Shown here in pieces: positions 37,601-49,600 of a stretch of 64,000 nucleotides of DNA (positions are counted from its first letter, which is position 1; the number at the start of each line of letters is the position of its first letter). The DNA lies in the NCBI GenBank assembly GCA_963969345.1, contig OZ017769.1, forward strand, positions 6,513,725 through 6,577,724, written 5' to 3'. Source of the DNA: Turbatrix aceti (lineage: Eukaryota > Nematoda > Chromadorea > Rhabditida > Panagrolaimidae). A program made the translations under genes and the position numbers. The notes beneath the pieces were generated by a model. That model was not told the DNA's origin, searched no databases, and saw only the letters and a program-made list of their open reading frames with translations.

Positions 37601-40600
37601 GCCTCGACAAAAGTCAGGATCTCGCCTGTCTGCTTGTGGAGCTTGCCTTCCATCTCGTAAAACTGTGTCTTCGTGACCGTTTCTTCCTGGTAGGTCTGCA
37701 TTTCGTCTTCGTGCTCAGCGATGTGAGCGCGATCAGGCAACTCTCCCAAAACGTCAAACTCGTCGGCATCGTCGCCGGGGAAGACAGCGGTCAGCCCGGT
37801 GGCAATGTTCAGCACGGGTTCCTAAAAATAGGCGATTATCACTGCTTCAACGACGTCCGGCGAGGCTCCCCGCCCCCACACTTCAAAGTCACACCGTCAA
37901 ACGGAACTAAGGGGTGATAAAGCCGAAAAAAAGCAAGCCAAACCTTTGGTCGATTGCGTTCGCGTTCCTCTTCTTCGCGTCGGCGACGGTCTTCTTCTTC
38001 GCGGCGCCGGCGTTCTTCCTCTTCGCGTCGACGACGTTCACGTTCGCGTTCACGTTCTTCGTCTTCGCGTCGGCGTCGTTCTTCGTCCTCGCGCCTGCGA
38101 CGCTCAGCCTCTTCAGCGGCGCGGCGGGCAGCCTCGGCGGCCTCCCGCTCGCGTCTGAGGCGATCGGCGTCGTCGGCAGCCCGGCGCGCGGCTTCAGCAG
38201 CCTCGCGTTCACGCCGGAGACGATCGGCATCGTCGAGGGCCTTCTTGCGGGCAGCCTCGAAGGCGCGGTGCTCGGCACGGCGCTTTTCTTCTTCCTCCTG
38301 TAACTCAGCAATCTCGGGTATCGTTCCGAATTATGTGGCAACCAGGTTACGGGTTTCGCACTTGGATTTTGAGTTTTGACTTGTCATTCTTGTTTGAACG
38401 ATTCATTGAGTCCTTCCTTGAGTCGCTTTCACCTTTTTTTCAATTTTTTTTTATTCCAGGCACCGATTGTTGTCCATCCAGGTTGGTTGTACGTCCAGAG
38501 CTGCAAGGCCCCGCCCACTGTCCCCCCGACCACCTTTGGCGACATCCATTCAGTCATAAAATTTTGAGATTCAGAGACAAGAAAGACCGATGCATCATCA
38601 ACAAACGCCAGTCAGTTAGGCAGTTCAGAAGCGGCGCAGAAGATTCAGCGAGGCAAGCGAGCGCTCACTCCAAGGAAAAAAGATCAAGGAGAGTCAGATT
38701 CGATTAAAAGCAGCAAATCAAAATCAAAAAACTCAAAAAAGTTATTTTTGAAAGAAAAAAAAACCAAGACAACTCAAAGAGGGAAGAAAGAACTCGGCGG
38801 GGCGATCTCTGATCTCTTCTCTTCGATGTCTTCATCGGTATCCACAGCCGTCGGTGTAAAACGTGTAGTGCAGCACTTGGTCTGTTAGTATAATACGTTT
38901 TTGTAGAAAAAAACATTAAAGAAAGAAATAAAAAAAAGAAAAGCACTCCAATTAAAAAAAAAAGTTAGTGTTTTACCTGGAACTGTGGCTCCAGGTAATT
39001 TTTCAACCGCACACGTTATTAAAAAAAACAAAAACAAAAAAAAGCACACACATTAAAAAAGAGGAAGCTCAAGTCGGTCGTTTGCATCAGAAAAGCACAG
39101 GACAGTGGTGAAAATAAATAAAGTAAATGGAATGTCGTAGGCGGCCAAAAGGCTGTCTGGCGTTGAAATTGTTCAAAAAAAAATCCAAAACGAATAAAAG
39201 TGGATTGAATTTTGTCTACAAACAAAAAAAACGGGGGACACAGGACGTAACTGACCACTACAGACTCGACTCGTGGACAACAAACTTTTTCAACCTGGAC
39301 AAATATCGGGCACCGGACCGGACGACGTCAAAAACTTCAAAATGCTGGTGAAAGGACGGACCGGAACAATGAACAATGAATCGTCAAACAAGATTACGAT
39401 TACAATTACGATTACGGTGCACAAAATAAAAGCCTAGAGCCTGTGAAATCTGTCATAAACGTTAAAAGCGGTTCTTGTTCGTGATTTGTTCGTGCAATAA
39501 ATGACTTTCCAAAAAATTTTAATTTTAATTTAAATTTTTTTTGGATTCAGGAATTTTGATACACCGACGGCTTGGATTCAATTTGGATTGGGGCTACGAG
39601 TCTTCAGAACGTGAAAAAAAATCCCGACTCACCACCCGAAAGCCAAAAAATTATGGACAGAAAAATGCAAAATAGGAAAAAAATAAATCCATTTTGTAGT
39701 GTACCCGTGAAACCGTTGCGAGATGCCCAAAAAAGCGGGCTGGCTTTGGCAAAAACCAAAAAACCAAGTGTTCAGAGCGAAAACCGCAATCCAATAACGG
39801 CACTGTGCGTTTGAAATGAGGAAAAAACAAAGGATAAAGCCCGAAAGAGATAACAGAAGAATTCACTCTTCGGTCAAAAAACCGAGAGTGCCTGCAGGCG
39901 TGGAAAAAGCGTCTCACAAAAAAAAGCTCGACAACTGACCTGTTGTTTGCGTTTCCAGTTTTGCAAAAGCACGTTGAGTTGGTTGCGGCGTTCCAAAATG
40001 ACGCTGCTGAGTTGCGCAAATCGACGGTTCAGGGCTTCGAGTTCTTCGGTGACAATTTGGGCTCCATTTTTGGGCTGAGGCTGGGTGCGACGAATTTCGT
40101 TGCGAAATCCAGGACCGTGGAGGGTGACAACATTTTCGCGGAATGAATCCAGGCGATTATCGTAATTCTTGGCGTCGCGGATAAACTTTCCGCCCTCCTT
40201 GTTGATGTTTTCGATGGTGGCCGTGTGCTCCTGGAGCTGAGCGTAGTCGGTGGACAGCTGGTCGAGCTGTTGCTGGAGCTCTTCGGGTCGAAGTTGTTCG
40301 GGACGACGCACATTGTTGATCGTGGCTTCGACGCGGTCCAGCCACTGGATTTCCTCGTCGTACTGCGAGCGGTAGACCATCTGAGTCTGCTGCGCTTCTT
40401 CGGCGACTCGGAGACGCTCCGTGACCTGCGAGCAGACGTTGTCCCAGCGGACTGTCAGCTGCTGAACCTGGTCTTCGAGGCGATCGACGTCAGGATGGCT
40501 AAAAACAAAATCTGACTGATAAAAACTCAAAAATCCTGGTTTCGACTCACCTAGGAACGTTGAATCGTGTCCGGGCGACGTGCTGTCGGAGCTGAGCAAC

Positions 40601-43600
40601 ATTGTGGTTGAGCGCAGTGATGATGGACTCCTGCTGCTGGAGGACCATGTTGAGCTCGAGTAACTGCGAATGGATGCCACGGAGCTTGTCGAGGGCAGCT
40701 GGCATGTCGTCGAACGACGAGAGCGTGACTTCGTGCCGACGAACGATATCGTCGACCTCAGTGATGCCCTGGAGCACCTGCTGGAGGATCTTGAGTCGCT
40801 CGACGTACATCCGGGAAAGGTCCCAGAGGTCCTCCCACCGCGAGTTGAGGTAGTCGTGGTTCGCGCGCTGGTTGGGCGTCGGGTTCGTCAGCTGGCGGAA
40901 AAGTTCTTTCACGTTGGACACGTCGACGTCAAGGCCCTGGAGGGCGTCTTCGAAGGCGCGATGGTCATTGACGAGGCGCTCAAGGTCTTCGACAGTCCGC
41001 GGGATGGGGTCGCCCGTGCGTGAGTTGAGCTTCTTCCAGGCTTCTTCGAGCTTTTTGAGCAGTTCTGCGATCTTCTCATCGAACTGGTTGGAAATATCGG
41101 GCTCTGGGCCACGGAGGGACTGGTTGAGCAGGTCGAGGAAGTGGTCGTTTGTCCGGCGGAGTTCTTCCTTCAGGCGGAGTGCCAGAGGGTCATTGGGGTC
41201 CATTTCAGACAACAGCTTGTTGACGTCGTCGTTGAGGGCCTTGATGATCTCATCGCGCTGCTCAGGCGGGTACGAGAGGAAAGTATCGAGGTCCCAGCCC
41301 TGGATGGATTTCATCGTCGACATCATCATGTTGTACCGGATCTGGCGATGCTTTCGGTCCCAGAGCTTGCGCATCTTGTCGAGTTGCGCAGCGAGTCGGG
41401 CGAGGTGGTTCGTGAGCTGGGGGTCGGGCGGCGGGATGCGGAAGACGACGGAGGGCACGGTGGCCTGTACGCCATCGACGCCACGCACGACCCATTGGAT
41501 GAGGTCTGAATTGTCGAGGAGCGTGACTTCGTCGCCGGTGTGGATTTCGATATCCTTGGAGCGATAGTCGCACCAGGCTGTCACAGGGATGGGCTGGCGG
41601 ATGCGTTCGCCGCGCTGCCAGAGAGGCGAGATCTGCGCTGAGCGTTCGGCGAGGTTCATGAGTAGGTTGTGCCGTGCCTGGATTTCATCGCGGATTTCCT
41701 TGAGTTCACGCAGCCAGCGTTCGCCCTCGTCGACCGTGAATTCGCTGCGATTGTAGTTGTTTTCCAGAAAATCAGTCTGAGCCTTGATCCATTCCTCGAC
41801 GACGGCGACCTCTTCCTGGAAGGATTTGAGGTTGAGTGCATCGCGGAGATGACCCTCGAGGCACTTGGTAAGCCCCAGCAGCCAGTCCCACTGGTTCTGC
41901 AGCGAGCGGAGGTAGATTTCAATGACCTCGACAGCCGGGTGCCGTTGGTTGATGAGGGCCGCGCCCTGGTTGTGAACATCGTTGAATTGCTTTTCGCGGA
42001 GCTCGATTTCGTGCAGAAGCTGAAAAAACAGCGGTGTGTGTGTACTTTTCGTTATTTCAGGTATTTTATTGACTGTTGACAACTTATTTTCTCGTCAATG
42101 CGTTATTTGTCCCGAATTCCTTCCGTCCCCGAATCAGAAAGATGCTTGATTAAGTGAGCAATTCTTCTGCGCATTCCTTCCATGGCCGGGTTGGGTTTGG
42201 TAGGAAAACAAACTCCCGCAGGGCTGCGCAGCGCGTCAGCCACAGCCACCGCCTGCGGGAAAAAATCTGCAGTGTCGGCGCGCGGTGGCGCAAACAGGAC
42301 GACGACAAAAAGAGTAAACAAATCAAACCAACGAAGCAAGCCTTCCTTCTATCACTTTTGGGTCTAATTTGCCTGGGCGTCCAAAAAGAACATCAAATGC
42401 ATGCAAAAGGTGCAAAAGCAACGGTAAATAACGAGTTTTGCTCGACAACATCTCCCCAAGGCCAGGCGCTGCTGCTTCCGGGCGTTGCCGCTACCGCAGA
42501 GGCCGTAATTAATCGTAACACATTGAACAAAACTTGGTGACCAGAAAAAAAAGAGCGCCGGTAACAACACCTTAGAAAAGCGAGCGAGCGCACCAATCAA
42601 ATTGACATAAACAAGAAAAAGAAAAAAAAAGGAATTTTTCTATTTAATTTCTATTTTTACGTGTATTTTTTGCACAAACCTGTTTGTAGTAGTTCTGAAG
42701 CATGGGAAGATCGAGCTGGTTGATGTCTGACCAATTACGGGTGACTTCGAGGTCTTCGCGCTCGTGGATCCAGATGAGTTCGAGCTGGGCAGCGCGGATG
42801 AAGGCGATCAGCGAGTCGAGATCCAGCATTCGACCGGCAGAGAGGTCGCGAAGCTGCTGGTATTCCGATTCGAGGACGTGGAGGAGGTTGCAGTATTCAT
42901 AAGAATCTTCTGCGCTCACTTCGGCCTAAAAACCCGTGTTTAAGGACCTCAAAGGCACCGGAAAATCCAACCTGTCGCGCGATGCATTCCTTGACGGTCT
43001 GGTTAAAGTCCTGGATGTCACGGTTGTCAATTTTGTGTTGTTCAAAGAGTTCTTCGAGCGCTTCGAGGTCTTCGTGGAAGACCATGCTGTTGAGCTTGTC
43101 GAGTCGCTCACGCACCCACTTGATGGCTTCTTCGAGCGAGATAAAGACGCTCTTTGTACGCTCGGCATTTCGCTGGCTCTGGAGATCGAAGCGGCGATCG
43201 ACCCGAATGAGCTGTTGGTTCAACCGATCCAAGTAAGCCGTGCGCCGTTGGTGGAGCCCGAATACCCTGCAAAAACACCCATCTGGTCATCAACACGTCC
43301 CAATCGTCTCAAAACCCACTGTCTGTAAAATTCGTTGGTCCTTGGATGGTTGTTAGCCTTGAGAATATCCACATCGTCGAAGAGGTCGTTGATGGGAGCC
43401 TCGAGGACGACGAGGTCGTCGACGATGCCCTGAACCGTCCGCGTCAACTCAGCAGGCTCAAGCGTGTCTGCGCGAGCTTCGACGTCTTCGATGCGGGTAA
43501 GGATGAGGTCGAGTTTCTCGTTGACGATGCCAATGCCTCGGGTGAGGCGACTGATAACGTCGTCAAGGTCACCCTGTAAGCCATCGGCCTGAAAGTCTCC

Positions 43601-46600
43601 TGTGTGGTCTGGGGGCTCCTAGAGGGGGTATCGGGATCTACTGAGACTAAATATATTACTCAGACTCGTGTTTCGACCTGGACCTGTTCTGTGGTACGGG
43701 GGGCAGGATGGAGGAAACCGGGAACCAGGGATGGGTCAACGGACGATGATCAGGGATCAGGCAGCCCTCTCTCCCCCAAGCGGTAAAGCGAAATAAACGG
43801 ACGGTACAAAAACAGAAAAAAAAATTATTACTTGTAAGCTTGTGTGTGTTTCGAGTGCATCAAAGCGTTGACAGACGGCGTCGAGCAGTGCAGCCCAGGC
43901 GGCGTCGAGTGCCGGTGGCTTCACGTCTTCCGGGATCGTGACAAAACTCGTTCCCGCGAGAACAGGGTCGATTTCGGCAAAAATGTCCTTCAGCCGGTGT
44001 TTTTCGGCCTCGATGGCCGGGAGGTCTTCGCTCCTGAATTTTGCGAGGTCGGAGAGCAGTTTCTGGGCCGCGGCGAAGGATGGCGGGAAGTCCCGCTCGT
44101 TGACCGAGTTGACGACACTCGTCACACACGTCAGCCATTCCAGGGCGTCTCGGATGTAAGCCTGGGCCGCGTCGATGTACTAAATAAATCGTTGGTGTGC
44201 GCTTCTTCTCTTTTCATGCCAATAAACCGTGGAAAAAAAAAGCAAAGAACAGCAGACCAAAAAGCTGTTTTTTTAGGGCACGAACACTCGATGCACATGG
44301 ATAAGCGTTTTTTGTTTGTTTGTTTTTTTGCGTCAATACCCACTGGGTACGAGAGAGGCGGCTGGAGGGAGAAGGAGAGCGAAACAATCGGAAATAGTAT
44401 GTATGTAATCTGCGTGAACGGATAGGCTTAGGGCGGGTGTACAGAAGCAAGGTCAATCATTGCCCTAATTGACCAGTCATGTAAGGTGGTAGACAGCAGC
44501 GTGCAAACAAACAAACGATTTTTAGAACGATCAAGACTCGAGAGTGCAAGAGAGAAGAAGAATGGCTCTTTCAGTCGACGAAGACTGATTTCATTCTTCG
44601 TCGGAAGAAGATAGAAAGATATAAAAGAGTTTTATTGGCCCACACGCGAAAGAATCGCGCGCAGCTTGGCTCGGCGTTTGCATCTCTGTTTTTGTTTGGA
44701 AAAGAAAAAAAAAGAAAGTTATTTAGCACGTGTGAGTCTTTGAAAGCAGGTTAGCCAGGGTTAAACATGCACACAATCCACCAAAACCAATCACCCACAC
44801 ACAAACAAACGTGTTAGCAGCTCGCGTTGAGGATTAGAGCAACATAAAGGGGTCATCGTAAGGGTAAGGTCACACACAACATCGCACACGGTAAATTCGA
44901 AACTACGAAAAAAAAAACAGTAAAAAGCCGGCAAACTGACCTTGGAGACCTCGTCAATGTTGGGCAGAGCGTTGTACAGCGACGAGACGTACGTGATGAT
45001 GGATTTCTCGTCTGGCTTGTCTACGTCGACGTCTTCGGGGTCCAGGAGCTTGGACACGCCGAATTCGTTGTCCGCAACGTCGAAGGCATGTCGGAGGCGA
45101 TCGCGTGGATGCACACCCCTATCGCTGACCTGAAAATCAAGCAAATGCACGTGGGCGCCGTGAAAGGAGGAAAGCAAGTGCGGACCTTCTTCCAGTTGAC
45201 AACATTCGGTCGGTAGCGATGCAGGATGGCGTTGAAGGCGAGACCATCTCTCCAGGAGTTGGTGAAGTTGGTCACATTCACCCCGGGATAGCCCTGGGTG
45301 ACGCGCTTCGCCCATTGCAGGAGCGCGGCCTTCGCAGACATGCCATCGTTGACGGCGAGTCCTTCTGACACCTGCAAGAAAAGGACCGTCCATCTGAAGC
45401 AGTGGTGGCAGCCAGCCGCAATTGGGTCCAGGCTGGTTCAATTGCAAGTTGTTAAGAACGCAGCACACTTCACAAACAAAGAAAGTCAGAATCAAACTTG
45501 AAAGCGTAATAATAAAAAAAAAGTTATGTGGAAAAAAAATCACTCAAGTTTGGTTGGTGTACGTACAAACGTGTGGTCATTAAAAACATTTGAAAAGTGA
45601 TCAGTTTTGTTGTTTGAGTGAGTCAAGTGTGCTGAGATCAGCTGGGACATCAGAGGCAATCAGACCGGTGTTTTGTGTTTTAGTGCCCCTCATTTTTCGT
45701 CATCATTGCCCCCTCCCCAGGAAATTGAATTGCGTGCTGCGGTTTGCGTTCGTTCATTTCATCCTCCCGTTCATTTGCCCCATAAAAATCAAAAATCATC
45801 GACTCTACCGGACGGAATAATGTCATGTTGTCCTGTCCCCCTCTGCCTCTGCGCTGCGGTGCGATGCCCCTCGAATCTATTATACATCCCCTCGCAAAAG
45901 TGTCTGTCTCTCTGCTGTGTCATCGATCGCCTGGGTCATCATACGGAGACTTCAAGAGAGGCCGGTTTGTGACTGACCCGCAGCGATCCTTCTTCACCAG
46001 TCGTTTTTTGTCGTCGAACGCGGTGCTCTCTTTTCCGACAACCAAATTACCCTGGCGCACGCACGGTAGCGACTAAAACTATTTGAAAACTAAATACAAA
46101 TGCAGGGGGCTAAAATCTCCTGACCGCGTGGGGCTGGCGTGAAGGCCATTGGGGTCCGGTCGATCGGCATGCGCGAAGGATTGTATTTGTGCATACATGC
46201 TGCGCTCGCGCATTGCACTCATGTCAGCAGAAAGTAATCATTTTCCCTTCAATTCCTTTCCTTTCCTTTCCCGCAAGTCATTTCGTTTCGTTTAGTTTAG
46301 TTTGCCAGTCCCCCTGGCTCCTGGCTCTGCGCAACTCAGTATCAGCGAACAGGAAAGGAAAGAAGGAAAAAAAAAGATCGCCTCCGTCGTTGTTTCGTAA
46401 TGGTCGGAGACGGTTGCCTCCGGTCTTGTTGCGTAGCCTCATCTGCATATATGTATAATATAAATCATCCCTCCTGCTGACTCCAAATTGCGCTGCATAA
46501 AAATCACCTTATGGGGGTGGGGGCGCGGAACAGGAACCACTACTACCACAACCACCGCAAGGCAAACAAGGAAAAGAGGCAGCAATGGCGATCGATCACG

Positions 46601-49600
46601 CATGCTGGCTGGCTGGCTGCTTCCCAGCAGCATACGTTGCCCGAAAGAAGCAAACGCCACCAATTTTCCTTCTTTTTCCCTTGGATGGGGTGGGAGACAA
46701 GCCTGCGGGGCCATCGCGCGGCGAAACCGTCCCTGCATACATACATGCGTCTGGGCGTGAGAGAGGAATGCTTACGGGAAGGCTGTTGCTATTGCTGCTG
46801 CTGCTGAAGTCAGAAAACAAAACAAAACAAAAAAAAGATCGTCGAAAGAGTCGAATAAATAATGGGACTTGCTTCTAGAATTGATGGGCTGGCTACGATC
46901 CTCACTTGAGGCAACCCTGCAGAACCCCCCTTCCCGCATCAGCCTGTTTGAACATGGGATTATCCTCACGCAAGAAGAGCGACAAGAGGGCCCTGGACGC
47001 CCGCGCGAAGAAAGACAACCAACTCGGTGCAAGACAGACGCCTGCCTACGGATCATTTTGTATGTAGACAACAACAGAATCCGACATCGTCGTAGTTAAA
47101 AGACAGAAAATTGGGGGTGGGTGGGATACGACGAACAGATCAGATCCAAGCGGTCGTAGTACGAGTCCAAGTCGTCTCCTCCGTAGAAGAAAAGGGACTG
47201 ATTGACAACTCACCTGAGAGCCCGAAAGGCCGTTGGTCTTGGAACGAGAGCGTTCACGCTCGCCGCGGGTCTTCTTGCGGATCTTGCGTTCGTAGTGCTC
47301 GCGTGTTTCGTACGTAGAAGACTCAGAGTAGCCCTGGGCCCCGGCGGTGCCGTAGGCCGCGTCGTAGTGTACATTGGAGGACAATCCGCCTCCGGCACCG
47401 GTGCCAGGAGGGGGTCCAGCGACGGGGACGAGCTGGCCGTTGGCGTTGCGGACGTAGTGGCTCTCGTTGTAGTTGCTGCTGCTGCGTTCGCGATGAACGC
47501 TGCTGCCGCCGCCGCCGCCGTTCCGAACACTGGGTGGGGGTGACGTCACGTAGGCTGCGTCGTGGTGGCTACCGCCATTGGCTGTTGCCGCGCCATTGAT
47601 TTTCTGTTGTTGGTAGTATTCGGCTGCGGACTGTGAAGCGGCGTTTGACGTTGCCTCACGCTTGTGATTCGCCTTGCGCGAGTATGATTTGGATACTTTG
47701 AACATGACTGCGAGGATGAAGAGCAGCAGGTAGAGAAGGAGCGTGGAGGAGACGGGTGACCACGGACAATCCCTTCTTGATTGTTGTTGTTGTGGGTGAT
47801 GATGATGAGCTGGATGATCACTGGGTGATGCAGAGACGACTGCTGACGACGGGATGCAAAGTGAGAAAAGAAGTAAAGTCTGAAGGCAGTAGGAGACGAC
47901 GAACGGGCGGTGACGGTGACGGTGGTTGCTCACGGGTTGTCGCTGTCGTTGCAGCAGCACCGCCAGCAGCCGCAGCAGTCTCCTTTGGGGGAGGCGGAGC
48001 TGCTGCGCGTAACCCGGCTCTGACAACGAGTGCGCATCGTTGTCGTCGTCGTCGTTGTCGGTGGTTTTGCTCGCCGCTTTCCTTACAGCGTAATCGTGAT
48101 AATTGCGGTCGTCTTTTTTTGTTTTTCGATGGCGTCGGGCTGATAGCCCGTTGATGGCCCGTTCGTCCGTAGGCAACGACGGCCTTGACACCTGCCACCG
48201 ATAACGGTAACGGTAACAGTGACTGTGACAACCCTCTTCCGTCGTCCCGCTGCTGGCACCACACCCTTCTTCTTGGCCCCCGGCAACCGGTATCAGCGAT
48301 GATCCTGGTTCTTCTTCTGAGTGAGAGTCGCCGTCCACGCGGCCATACTGCATTCTGGGGGCTGATGTCAAAGCAGTACACGTGCCACGCCCTCTAATTG
48401 TTTACTTCGCAAGTGTTTTGATCGGTCCGCGCCCGTTAATGGAATGCCACCTGCACCGCCGCACCGCGCAACAGGGGTTAGGTTAGGGAGGCGCTGGAAA
48501 ACTCGTAAACACGGACCAAACCATGACTCATATTGGGTTTTTCGATCGTTTTTCAGAGGGATACAGAATCTCAGGGCATTCAAAGTCGGTCGAGAGCGTG
48601 GGGACAACAAAAAAGGGACAATTGTTGTGAAAGCACGAATTCAAAAGAAAGAAAGAAATAGAAATACAAGGCAAGGAGCAATCCAAAGAGGACGTAAAGC
48701 GCGAATGGATTGCTATTATATTTGCCTCGATAGGACGAGCTAGACGCCTAATCACAGTGCGAGAGAGGGGAGCGCTGCTATTGTGCAAGGTCGGGGAACA
48801 CGCAGATATCGCCTTTGCCTTTTGCGATGATGCATACACGCCGACGAACAGCGGCCTCGGCCGTGGCGGAGTGTGATTAAGCAGGGGAGGAGGTCAGATG
48901 CGGACTGATTGTGATTGCCAGTCAGTCAGTCAGTGACCAACCAACCACGCAGGTGCAAAGCAGCGCGCCAAACAACAACTAACAACCAACATCCCTGCCG
49001 GCTCAGAAAAATGAGTGAGCAGCTATCATATGAACCACCGACTCATCGGGGGTCGCCAGCCGGCACAAAGCAGATGTTTTCACCCTCCGCATCGCTCTAA
49101 CATCCGCTAGCTCTGCGAAAACAATAAAACAAACTCTGCAGCGTTTCTTCCTTCCTCATCTGTGCAAAAAATACCCCAAATACCCGGTCTGATGCCTCTG
49201 GTGCCATCAAAAAAGTGAAAATCATAGAAAAAGAAGTATAAAGCAACCTCGCGGTGAGATTCGTGCACAGCAACGGAAGAAGCGCCGTTGACGGCGAGTG
49301 AGTGACGGTACGAGGCCGAAGTGGTAGCAGTGGTAGAAGAAGCCCGCACAACACTCTGTTGCTGTCGTCTTTTAATTTCAGAAACCTGGAAGTTGAGGAT
49401 GATGGTCCAGATGAGGCCGAGTGTCAGTTTGCCGTTTCCCTCGACGATGTCCTCCGCTCTGATGTTGACCAGTTTAATCTGCAAGAAAAAAAGGAGAGTT
49501 GTTGTATGCGCAATTTGCACTTTCCCGCTGCGTCCAAATCAAATCGTCTTACATTTTTTCGTTTGAGAAATTCCAGCACGTATTGCACATTCTGAATTCG

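Noticed and set aside
43267..43319. Readthrough of the intron as coding ([12 protein letters not shown]...)
   Set aside because: The frame is open, but splicing CA|GTGGG to TTTTTGCAG restores the conserved plakin sequence [14 protein letters not shown], which the readthrough lacks.
48474..48490. GGTTAGGTTAGGG telomere-like words
   Set aside because: Only two units, interstitial, and not the TTAGGC repeat expected for a nematode chromosome end.
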